From assembly GCA_031269795.1 (NCBI GenBank), contig JAISYR010000019.1, positions 1 to 40,245 of the forward strand: DNA of 40,245 nt. The letters run 5' to 3'. This document shows positions 17,989 to 26,100 of this stretch, piece after piece; the first letter of the stretch is position 1; every line of letters starts with the position of its first letter. Under the pieces are notes generated by a model. That model worked only from the letters and a program-made list of their open reading frames with translations, was not told the origin of the DNA and did no database searches. Source of the stretch: Puniceicoccales bacterium. Lineage in GTDB: Bacteria; Verrucomicrobiota; Verrucomicrobiia; Opitutales; JAIRKQ01. Position numbers and translations under genes: made by a program.

Positions 17989-18016
17989 AGTGTATCTAAC
18001 GCTTTGTCATAGTCAA
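17989..18016 (-). promoter_or_regulatory. Promoter of the 441-residue gene
   Basis: On the minus strand TTGACT (18016-18011) and TACACT (17994-17989) are separated by 16 bases. The expected start of transcription, about 17982, coincides with the GTG start codon, so the message may be leaderless or the true start may be further in. Confidence 0.55.
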
Positions 18017-18117
18017 GATTTTTTGACTTTTGGATATTTCAAATGCTCCATCGAAATGGCGGTTTTCGTTTTCCTAGGATCAAAAATTTGGTCAAAACCG
18101 TAAATTTATGGATGGTC

Positions 18118-18732
18118 CTATAACTCCGAAGAATTATCATTTTGTTTGCTCATCTGTTTGACATATGAAACCATGAACAAGAGCCCTAAAAATATCGGAG
18201 CCCCCATCAGGGTATAGGGCATGACAAATGATATGACAACCTGAAAACAGAGAAACAAGGCGGATGGAATTGCGAGCTTTTTGTAGTGAGCAAGCACCCA
18301 TTTATAAACCCTTGAGAAATCCGTAAATATGGCGAATGCATTCCAAGGAATTTTCAAACTATCCGAAACGGTGGCATAGGCAAATGCTGGAGCACTGATA
18401 AATAAACCGACACAGATTCCAAAAATCTCCAACCCCACCAGCCCAAATAGGGAAAACCCAAGTAAGCATGGAATTAGAATAAACTCAAAAAATGCAATCG
18501 CGCCAAGGGAGAAATTTTCAATTAGAGTATTTTTAAAGTTACCTTTGACACATGGCCAATCGGGTAAACTAAGATCTCCACTCTTCGTCGATTGTTTACC
18601 CATTTCTACCAGATAACCAAAGGCAAAGAAATTGACAATTGGAATAAGGCCTAGAATAAGCCCAATGGTTGCATTTTTAATAAATTTTGGTTGTTTTACA
18701 ACGTCACAACAAATTTCTTCAAAGCTCTTCAT
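18118..18732 (-). CDS. DUF4013-like multi-pass membrane protein
   Basis: The 204-residue product (from ATG 18732) starts with a short amphipathic region, MKSFEEICCDVVKQPKF, then hydrophobic helices with LGLIPIVNFFAFGYLVEMG, a GDLSLPDW turn, and three further hydrophobic blocks. This arrangement (a short N-terminal segment, IPIVxxxxxGYLxE, then LPxW) is what I know from DUF4013 proteins, whose function is undefined. The frame can be extended to TTG 18774, but that would add residues not typical of the family. It is transcribed divergently from the pseudopilin operon. Confidence 0.65.
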   Translation of the reverse strand: MKSFEEICCDVVKQPKFIKNATIGLILGLIPIVNFFAFGYLVEMGKQSTKSGDLSLPDWPCVKGNFKNTLIENFSLGAIAFFEFILIPCLLGFSLFGLVGLEIFGICVGLFISAPAFAYATVSDSLKIPWNAFAIFTDFSRVYKWVLAHYKKLAIPSALFLCFQVVISFVMPYTLMGAPIFLGLLFMVSYVKQMSKQNDNSSEL

Positions 18733-18788
18733 ACGTGAAAGTTGGAAGCTTAAATAAAAAATATTATCATGCAATTATATTCTTATAT

Positions 18789-18829
18789 GTCAGAAAGATG
18801 TTTGACATGTTGTCAAGCGATAGTAAAAT
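18789..18829 (+). promoter_or_regulatory. Pseudopilin operon promoter with overlapping dyad operator-like sites
   Basis: TTGACA at 18802-18807 and TAAAAT at 18824-18829 have a 16-base spacer, a strong sigma-70-type promoter. TTGACA-TGT-TGTCAA (18802-18816) is a perfect inverted repeat over the -35, and another TGTCA at 18789-18793 forms a second inverted pair with TGACA at 18803-18807. This suggests regulator binding between the divergent genes. The -10 ends only ten bases before ATG 18840. Confidence 0.55.
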
Positions 18830-18839
18830 TTTTAAGTAA

Positions 18840-19295
18840 ATGTTTTATAACCTGAAGTCGAAGTACAATCATGGTTTTACACTTCTCGAAACCATTGCCG
18901 TAATTGCCATAATAATAATTTGTTTTGTGCTTTTTAAAGTTATCCACAACTATCGCAGTGATGATATCAAGTCGAACATGGTACAGGAAGAACTAGCTCT
19001 TCTCAATTGCGCCATTGAAATGTTTAAGTCGGACAATGGATTTTATCCGGTTTGTGCATCACCAACGGTAGATTTAAACGCCAAAGAGTTATATGGGAAG
19101 TTATTGACAAAAATTAATTCCTTTGCGGGTTATCATAGGTGGCAAGTAATTGAAGGGATGCTGATTGATCCTTGGGGTAATCCCTACGTCTACAAATGTA
19201 ATTCCAAGGATTCTCCAACCTATGTGTTATTTTCCGTGGGGCCAAATGGATACATTGATGGACCCGAGATAATAGATGATATATATAGCAGATGA
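18840..19295 (+). CDS. Type II secretion-like major pseudopilin (GspG-like)
   Basis: This is a prepilin-type protein of 151 residues. It has a short basic leader, the prepilin peptidase site G-FTLLE (Gly at residue 12) and a hydrophobic helix. Its C-terminal part resembles GspG (IDPWGNPYVYKC, then SVGPNGYIDGPE), including the Asp/Asn-rich loop that binds calcium in GspG. It would be processed and assembled into a periplasmic pseudopilus or pilus. It is the first of three pseudopilin genes; its stop overlaps the next start by four bases (ATGA). No secretin, ATPase or platform gene is nearby. Confidence 0.82.
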   Translation: MFYNLKSKYNHGFTLLETIAVIAIIIICFVLFKVIHNYRSDDIKSNMVQEELALLNCAIEMFKSDNGFYPVCASPTVDLNAKELYGKLLTKINSFAGYHRWQVIEGMLIDPWGNPYVYKCNSKDSPTYVLFSVGPNGYIDGPEIIDDIYSR

Positions 19296-19897
19296 ATACA
19301 AGATCTAAAGGTTTTTCTCTATTAGAATTGATTATCGTATCGGTGATCATGCTAATAATCGCAGGTTTGGTTTTCGCAGGAACATCTACCCACAAACACG
19401 CAACTTTGGTGGCAAGGACCCAGATCCAGTTTTTAGAGTACGAAGCTGCCATAAACGCATACTGTAGGGAATATGGAGATCTTCCGGCATTCTTCCGCGA
19501 TGAAGAGTTAGTATCGCTTGGTGATTCAAATAATTCGGAAATATTCATAAAAATACTCTCCGGTCAGGATGTGGATGGGAAACCTCTATCGGCCAGAGAG
19601 AAAGAACTTTTAAATCCTAAAGGGAAAACATTTCATAGGTTTGCCGATGAAGAATTTTTTATGGCACCCGATGGCACCCGAGATCGAAAAATCCTTGTGG
19701 ATGCATTCAACAATAGGAAGATTTTTTTAATCGTGGAAGATCCGTTCGATGAGGATACGATCATATCAAAATCAAAATTCCCAGAGAGTGTCAGAAGATA
19801 TATAAAAGGTGAGGGAATCAAGAGCGCTGTGGTTATTTTTTCGATATCAGACGATGGACGTACGGTAATTTCAAATAGTTTTAATCAATATTTTTGA
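19292..19897 (+). CDS. Pseudopilin-like protein 2
   Basis: The 201-residue protein starts MNTRSKG-FSLLELIIVS, a prepilin leader with cleavage after Gly and Glu at mature position 5, followed by the hydrophobic helix. The rest is a soluble domain I cannot assign to GspH, I, J or K, though the length suits a minor pseudopilin. Its start overlaps the preceding stop (ATGA), indicating translational coupling. A perfect tandem 10-base duplication (ATGGCACCCG twice) lies at about 19661-19680 and is in frame with the protein. Confidence 0.75.
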   Translation: MNTRSKGFSLLELIIVSVIMLIIAGLVFAGTSTHKHATLVARTQIQFLEYEAAINAYCREYGDLPAFFRDEELVSLGDSNNSEIFIKILSGQDVDGKPLSAREKELLNPKGKTFHRFADEEFFMAPDGTRDRKILVDAFNNRKIFLIVEDPFDEDTIISKSKFPESVRRYIKGEGIKSAVVIFSISDDGRTVISNSFNQYF

Positions 19898-19909
19898 CCT
19901 GGGATTGCC

Positions 19910-20407
19910 GTGAAAAAATGTCGGGGGATATCATTTTTAGAAATAATTTTTGCCATAACCCTGCTAGCCATAATTTCTCCGGTATTATTTGGGATATTTT
20001 TTGCAAATGCCAATTTATCTCGAAATTTGGCAGCCCAAGCAACCCTGAAAGAAATCGCCGAAGATGTAAAATCATTTATAAAATTAGCCAATTATGACAG
20101 CGTATATGACCTGATAAAAAGCCGAGAACCCGTCGGAATAGAAGAAGTCGAAGAAGATGAAATGGTAAGGAGAAAATTTATAAAATATGAATCAACGGGG
20201 GATAAGGCAGCCTATAAATTTATTGTCAAATTCGAATTAGCATATGTGAACAGCAAAACCATGCCAAACGATGTAACTGAAACTTGTGCACTCCCGTTAA
20301 AATGTGAAATTTACCGCTTAAAGTCAAACGAACAGACGTATTCTGGTAAAAAGCCGACGGAACCCTTTGGGGCGGAATATACTATGTTCATCGCAAAAAA
20401 TAGGTAG
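19910..20407 (+). CDS. Pseudopilin-like protein 3 (minor pseudopilin)
   Basis: The start is GTG 19910. The leader MKKCRG-ISFLEIIFAITLL is an N-methylation motif with Glu at the expected position and a hydrophobic helix. The 165-residue size and the LAAQATLKEIAEDVKSFI segment that follows fit GspI/GspJ-like minor pseudopilins, but no subtype is certain. It is 12 bases behind the second pseudopilin gene and completes a three-gene operon. Confidence 0.72.
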   Translation: MKKCRGISFLEIIFAITLLAIISPVLFGIFFANANLSRNLAAQATLKEIAEDVKSFIKLANYDSVYDLIKSREPVGIEEVEEDEMVRRKFIKYESTGDKAAYKFIVKFELAYVNSKTMPNDVTETCALPLKCEIYRLKSNEQTYSGKKPTEPFGAEYTMFIAKNR

Positions 20408-20757
20408 AAGTAGCTACGCTGATTTCCCCCAACAAGTTTATGCTATTTATTCCTTGACATGGTCCGTAATTTTTCGTCTCACATTATCACCATGGTAAAT
20501 TCATATCGGCAACGTTTCCACTTGAAGGCGTTGCCGGTGATGATTTGCAGTAAACTGAATAACATCACCGCATAGGGGGTTTCCTCTGGGAACCCCAGGG
20601 CAAAAAACTTTTAAATACCTTTGCCATATTGTTGATTGTTAGGATCACTTTATCCCTGGCATTTTCCTTGAAAGTTTCACCGATTTACCCGGGACGTTGG
20701 AAAAATCATTGACAAGGCAATAGACACATGCAGCTTGCTTCAGCACTGTCTACAAAT
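20408..20757. other. Intergenic stretch with two structured inverted repeats
   Basis: No gene is supported. CGGTGATG (20535-20542) pairs with CATCACCG (20563-20570), with an inner CAGT-AA-ACTG palindrome at 20548-20557. A second hairpin joins GGGGTTTCC (20576-20584) and GGGAACCCC (20588-20596), nine pairs including one G-U. Neither is followed by a T-run on either strand, so these may be protein sites or a small structured RNA. TTGACA-like boxes at 20454 and 20709 lack matching -10 elements. Confidence 0.5.
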
Positions 20758-20833
20758 GCGAGCGTAGCTTAGTTGGTAGAGCACCACTTTCCCAAAGTGG
20801 ATGTCGAGGGTTCGAGTCCCTTCGCTCGCTCCA
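20758..20833 (+). tRNA. tRNA-Gly(CCC)
   Basis: A 76-base cloverleaf with encoded CCA. Acceptor GCGAGCG/CGCTCGC, D-stem GCTT/GAGC with a G-T pair, anticodon stem CCACT/AGTGG with loop TTCCCAA (CCC), T-stem GAGGG/CCCTT with one wobble, discriminator T as in bacterial Gly tRNAs. Confidence 0.94.
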
Positions 20834-21003
20834 GGCATTCAATAAAGTAAAGGTTAAATTCTTTCCATTGGCCAAATATTGGGCAAAAATCCATCCGCAT
20901 TAGGGTATTTTTATCTCCAATTTAAACCGCATGTTTATAAAAATTTATAAAATTTCCAAAAAAAACTTGGGTTTTGTTTTGGAATTTTGTATATATACAT
21001 ACA

Positions 21004-21019
21004 TATAATCCTAGAGGAG
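21004..21019 (+). promoter_or_regulatory. -10 element and ribosome site for the orphan membrane gene
   Basis: A perfect TATAAT lies at 21004-21009, and AGAGGAG at 21013-21019 is immediately upstream of ATG 21022. No good -35 is visible. The ribosome site decides the start at 21022 over the upstream in-frame ATG at 20974. Confidence 0.45.
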
Positions 21020-21021
21020 TT

Positions 21022-21768
21022 ATGGAAATAGATACTTTTTTCGGCAGAATAAACGAACCAGGCTTAAAATTATGCTGCCAGGTAAGTAGAGCCATGGGGG
21101 TTTTAATTGAAATCGCGGGATACAAGGATTGGGGGAAAGCTGCTCAAGAGGCCCCAAATATGATCAAACTAATAGGCAGAGGTCTTACTAGACCAAGGGT
21201 GAGCCTGATCAGCCAATGGGTCTACGATCCATTGTCCAGAAGAATAAAACTGAGATTGCTAATACAAGCCCTGCTGTTCCTAATGAAAGTTGGGAGTCTT
21301 TTATTTAAATTTTCACAGCCATTGTCAATGTTTCATATCACACTAAAAATAATGTTATGTGTCGTGGCAACGGCCCAAGTGTTAATGGCCTCCAATAAGC
21401 TAAAATCGGGCATTGCAAGCCCCGATGGCTTAGGAAAACTTTTATTAGCACTCATATTTCCATTGCTTGCCAGTATTATACCATATTTCTATGGAACATG
21501 GTCTACCGGAATGGCAAGTTGGTGTATGATAACTTTTTTTTCTGTTTATACAGTTTTCTTGCAGGACCTTCTGGAGAAAGAAGGATTCAAGGATGTATTA
21601 TTGGCCACAATATCGATACATGCACTCATTGATTCTAACTCACTCCAGGAAAAAATCCCTGAGGTTACTCAGAACCTTTGGAATATATCCCAAAATATAA
21701 CAAATGGATGCATTGCAGTAAAAACACTGGCGCTTTTTCTTGGAAGAGTTTTGACAATCTATCGCTGA
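21022..21768 (+). CDS. Unrecognised multi-pass membrane protein
   Basis: I do not recognise the family. The 248 residues have a soluble N-terminal region of about 75 residues (with WVYDPLSRRIKLR just before the membrane part). Roughly four hydrophobic segments follow (LLIQALLFLMKVGSLLF, ITLKIMLCVVATAQVLM, LLALIFPLLASIIPYFYG and a region beginning MASWCMITFFSVYTVFL), then an amphipathic tail. The N-terminus has no signal peptide. Start chosen from AGAGGAG next to ATG 21022. It is followed after about 50 bases by tsaB-like and DUF4381-like genes and may share their transcript. Confidence 0.6.
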   Translation: MEIDTFFGRINEPGLKLCCQVSRAMGVLIEIAGYKDWGKAAQEAPNMIKLIGRGLTRPRVSLISQWVYDPLSRRIKLRLLIQALLFLMKVGSLLFKFSQPLSMFHITLKIMLCVVATAQVLMASNKLKSGIASPDGLGKLLLALIFPLLASIIPYFYGTWSTGMASWCMITFFSVYTVFLQDLLEKEGFKDVLLATISIHALIDSNSLQEKIPEVTQNLWNISQNITNGCIAVKTLALFLGRVLTIYR

Positions 21769-21819
21769 GGTCGATCCCCTCAAAGTAAGGTAAGAAATTG
21801 CTTTGCTAAAGATGCAGAT

Positions 21820-22452
21820 ATGTGCAAGTTTGCAAAAATGTTTGGTCATCGATATTTATTGATAGATTCAGCTACTCAAACGACACAAGTTATCATAATA
21901 GATGATAAAACTGTCCTGGATGGTAAGGCATATGGGGGGAATGCCGTCGATGTAGTTACCGTTGCCCTGGAAGAATTATTTCTAAAAACGAATTGTGGAC
22001 TCGATGATTTCAATGGTATAATATATTGTGGTGGCCCTGGTTCGTCCCTGGGACTAAGAGTTGCCCTTGCTTCCATAAATACCTGGGTAATTTTTGGGAA
22101 ACGTAATTTCAAGCTGATGATGTATGATGCTTTAGATATGGGGATGTATTTGAATCAGGATGCCAAGATGATCTGCACCTACGGATTGGGAGATAATTTG
22201 ATTGTTAAAACGAGGGATAGCAGGGCCGTTAAAATTTCCACCATTGGTGGGCTTGATTTTAGTGATGATATATTATTCTTAGATACCCGGCGTATGCGAT
22301 GTGAGAAATATCAAAAATTTCTACCCGCGAACTACGATATTTCCACGGCGAATTTTGATATTCTATCCCTCTGTGAAGCCGCCAACGGAGAATTGAAGAA
22401 TTATGGTGATGGTAACTATGAAAAATGGGTGGGAGAATCCCATAGGAAATGA
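21820..22452 (+). CDS. tsaB: Divergent TsaB, tRNA t6A37 biosynthesis partner
   Basis: TsaB is the ASKHA-fold partner of TsaD in making threonylcarbamoyladenosine at position 37 of ANN-decoding tRNAs. Supporting features are the N-terminal strand motif YLLIDSATQTTQVIIID (family IDTS...), the E-rich helix, and CGGPGSSLGLRVALAS matching the family signature GPGSFTGLR. The Phe-Thr pair is Ser-Leu here and the C-terminal half is weakly conserved, so the protein is divergent. ATG 21820 and ATG 21838 are both possible starts, the second giving the more typical short N-terminus. Its stop overlaps the next start (ATGA). Confidence 0.68.
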   Translation: MCKFAKMFGHRYLLIDSATQTTQVIIIDDKTVLDGKAYGGNAVDVVTVALEELFLKTNCGLDDFNGIIYCGGPGSSLGLRVALASINTWVIFGKRNFKLMMYDALDMGMYLNQDAKMICTYGLGDNLIVKTRDSRAVKISTIGGLDFSDDILFLDTRRMRCEKYQKFLPANYDISTANFDILSLCEAANGELKNYGDGNYEKWVGESHRK

Positions 22453-22967
22453 GTGATAAAGTTACAGTAACTGTTTTATTAGCGGTGATTTGGGTACTAC
22501 TAGTTTTTATCCGAAGATACAAATTTAAACATCCCAAAAAACGTGCTGAAACGCAGCCTCGACCGTCATTGGTCGGTTTGACGCTAAAAAAACTACGGCT
22601 GGCACGTGCTCAGATGTCAGGGACTACGTCCTACGAATTTTCCAAATTGCTATCTTCAGCCCTGAGGGACTACGCATACGGTGCGTATAAAATATTATCT
22701 TCGGGTGTGACATCCGAAGAAATGATAAACAGACTTCTCTCCGATGCCCAAAATGACTGGTCCATAATAGGTTTATTCACGGAGGTTATAAAATTGACCG
22801 ATACCGTAAAGTATTCCCAAAAAAAACTTTCAAAAATACAGCAACGGGGCATATATATGAAAGCATGCCGGTTTGTTCTTTTGTCTGAAAGATTTTTCAG
22901 GGCACGAAAATCATCGACTGACCAGCCAAAATTTTCTCGGCAAACCCAAGGTTCGAAAAGCCCGTAG
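22449..22967 (+). CDS. Small membrane-anchored protein, DUF4381-like
   Basis: The 172-residue protein has one hydrophobic helix near residues 5-21 followed by a basic stretch (IRRYKFKHPKKR), so the remainder is probably cytoplasmic. The helical part (YEFSKLLSSALRDYAYGAYKI, VTSEEMINRL, then LIKLTDTVKYS-type sequence) resembles the DUF4381 pattern found next to BatA/BatD and MoxR genes. None of those partners is present. It overlaps the TsaB stop by four bases. Confidence 0.45.
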   Translation: MSDKVTVTVLLAVIWVLLVFIRRYKFKHPKKRAETQPRPSLVGLTLKKLRLARAQMSGTTSYEFSKLLSSALRDYAYGAYKILSSGVTSEEMINRLLSDAQNDWSIIGLFTEVIKLTDTVKYSQKKLSKIQQRGIYMKACRFVLLSERFFRARKSSTDQPKFSRQTQGSKSP

Positions 22968-23099
22968 AGATTTGCACAGCGTGGCCAATGCTGCATGCCG
23001 GATTTCAACGCTTTGCAGTTATTTCATTTTTAAAAAATGGAAATAGTTAGGGCTTTCGAAGCCATTTCTCTAAATTTCATCAATATTTGAATTATTAAC

Positions 23100-23127
23100 T
23101 TGACCATTCTCGGCTCGTTTGTAAACT
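23100..23127 (+). promoter_or_regulatory. Promoter of the coiled-coil gene
   Basis: TTGACC (23100-23105) and TAAACT (23122-23127) are 16 bases apart. The -10 ends 15 bases before ATG 23143, so the 5' leader would be very short. Confidence 0.5.
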
Positions 23128-23142
23128 CCATGGACTAGGTTT

Positions 23143-26100
23143 ATGGATGAAATTAGGGAAGTTGGGCATGGGGAAAGGCTTGATAGCCCACAGAGAGGTA
23201 ATTTTACGGACATTCGGGTTGCTACCGATGTTTCGCAGATATTTGCCTCTACGAGGTCATTCCTCTATGAAAAAATGCGAAGTCTTTCCCAAAGAGTTGC
23301 CCAATACATGCACTGGGGCGTGGGACTAGGATTGGGAGGAGCGGTAGCAGGGACGATAGGAGTTGGCGTAAGACTACTGACGAGGGTTGCAACGGTAACA
23401 ATTACACAACCTATCGATATAGTTCATGCGACCACCCATCCAGTAACTGGCGAAGCAATACAAGTTGCCGTACAAGTAGTAAAATCTATCGCGAGTATTT
23501 CCTATACTCCAGTGGGCATAGCATTGATAACAGTGGGCATTGTGGCGGCGGCAGTATCTGTGACTGTATTGTACCTGCGATACCAAAATGCTTTGGCAAA
23601 TGCTCAGGGCGGTACTACCGAGCATACGATTGAACTCGAAGCGGCCAATCAGAAAGCTTCAGCGGCTGAGTCCCAAAATGAGGAACTTCAGCAGCAACTT
23701 GCAGCCCTTCGGGCCGAACTCGAAGCAGCCCAGAGAAAAGCCGCAGATGAGAAAGCTGTCCTACAGGGACAACTCACCGATGTCCAGAACCAAGCCGCAA
23801 CAGCCAATACTGCCTTCGAAGCAGCCCAGAGAGTAGCCGCAGATGCGAATGCCGCCCTCCAGGGACAACTCGATGGGGCCAATACCGAACTCGACAGGGT
23901 CAGGGCAGACCTCGCAGTAGCCAATGGGGCCAATGCCGACCTCGCAGCAGCTAAGACAGATCTTGAAAGGAGAGAAGCCGCCCTCCAGGGACAACTCGGT
24001 GAGGCCAATGCCGACCTCGCAGCGAAAGATACCGACCTCGAAGCGGTTAGGGCAGACCTCACAGCGAAAGGTGCCGAACTTGCAGCAGCCAATGCAACCA
24101 ATGCCGCCCTCCAGGGACAACTTACAGCGAAAGACGACGACCTCGCTACCCTCCAGACCGAACTCGCTGCCCTCCGGGACCAATTCGCAGCGAAAGACGG
24201 CGAACTCGTAGCAGCCCAAAGAGAAGCCGCAACGAGAGAAGCCGAACTCCAGGGACAACTCGATGGGGCTAATGCCGACCTCGCAGCAGCCAATGCTAAC
24301 CTCGAAGAAGCCCGAAGAGAAGCCGAAGTGAAAGGTACCGACCTCGGCAGGGTTAGGGCAGAACTTGAGGCGAAAGAAGCCGACCTCGCAGCGAAAGGTA
24401 CCGAACTCGACAGGGTCAGGGCAGACCTCGCAGCAGCCAATACCGCCCTCACAGAAGCCGAAGCGAGAGAAACCGCCCTCCGGACCGACCTCGCAGCGAA
24501 AGACGGCGACCTCGAAGCGGTTAGGGCAGACCTCGCAGTAGCCAATGGGGCCAAGGCAGACCTCCAGAGACAACTCACCGAACTCCGGGAACAACTTACA
24601 GCGAAAGGTACCGAACTCGATGCAGCCCGAAGCGAAGCCGCAGCGAAAGACGGCGACCTCGCTACCCTCCGGACCGACCTCACAGCAGCCAATGAAACCA
24701 ATGCCTCCCTCCAGGGACAACTTACAGCGAAAGACGGAGACCTCACAGCAGCCAATACCGCCCTCACAGAGGCCCAAAGAGAAGCCGCAGCGAGAGAAGC
24801 CACCCTCCAGGGACAACTCGATGGGGCTAATGCCGAACTTACAGCGAAAGGCGGCGACCTCGCTACCCTCCGGACCGACCTCGCAGCGAAAGAAGCCGAA
24901 CTCGCAGTAGCCAATGGGGCCAATGCCGACCTCGCAGCAGCTAAGACAGATCTTGAAAGGAGAGAAGCCGCCCTCCGGGAACAACTTACAGCGAAAGGTA
25001 CCGAACTCGATGCAGCCCGAAGCGAAGCCGCAGCGAGAGAAGCCGCCCTCCAGGGACAACTCGATGGGGCCAATGCCAACCTCGAAACAGCTCAGAGAGA
25101 CCTCACAGCAGCCAATGCTAACCTCACAGAAGCCGCAGCGAGAGAAGCCGCCCTCCAGGGACAACTTTCAGCGAAAGGTACCGAACTCGAAGCAGCCAAT
25201 ACCGCCCTCACAGAGGCCCGAAGCGAAGCCGCAGCGAAAGGTACCGAACTTACAGAAGCCAATAGGGCCAATGCAGAACTCCGGGAACAACTCGCAGCAG
25301 CCAATGCCGAACTCGACAGGGGCAGGGCAGCACTCGCAGCGAAAGAAGCCGAACTCACCGAAGTCCGAAACCAAACCGAAGCGGCCAAGGCAGCACTTGA
25401 TGCGAGAGAAGCCGACCTCGGCAGGACCAAGGCAGATCTTGATGCGAGAGAAGCCGCCATTAAACCGCAAGAAGACAAATTAGCTAGGACCAGGGCAGCA
25501 CTTGATGCGAGAGAAGTCGACCTCGCAACGAGAGGAACAGAACTTGTGACGAGAGAAACCAAACTCGCAGCAGCTCAGAGAAACCTCGCAGCGGACAGGG
25601 CAGATCTTGAAAAGAGAGAAGCCGAACTCGTAACGAGAGGAACAGAACTCGAAGCGGCCAAGGCAGCACTTGATGTGAGAGAAGCCGCCATTAGACCGCA
25701 AGAAGCCGAATTAGCCAGGACCAGGGCAGCACTCGAAAAGGAAAGAGCAACGCTGCAAACATCAAAAAATGAGTTAGCCGAACAGCAACGGGCCATCGAA
25801 CAACTATTACGGCGAGTTGCCCAGGCAAAAACCGAAATAGACCAACAGATTAGGGGATTACGTCAACTAATGGAACAAGAAACAGCCCTTCATGGTCAAC
25901 TGGTAGCAACGCTAAAAGACATTCAAGATATGGAAGCCTTGACAAGAGAGGCTGTAGGATACATAAAACAGTGGGAAGACAAGAAAAATGATTCATATTT
26001 TCGAGCACAGTTACACAAATTTATGTTGGCCATGTTAACACAGGAAAGAAAATGTAATGAAGCGGAAACTGCAGCTTTGCGCCATGCGCAAGCCTTCGGA

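Noticed and set aside
20576-20596. Hairpin as a terminator of the pseudopilin operon
   Set aside because: No T-run follows on either strand and it lies about 170 bases after the last stop.
20709-20714. TTGACA as the tRNA-Gly promoter
   Set aside because: No acceptable -10 element occurs 16-19 bases downstream.
23688-25164. Two long minus-strand open frames (about 460 codons each) opposite the coiled-coil gene
   Set aside because: They arise because the repetitive, GC-rich codons of the + strand give few antisense stops; their products are low-complexity (Ala/Ser or Cys/Gly/Phe patterns) and lack starts with ribosome sites.
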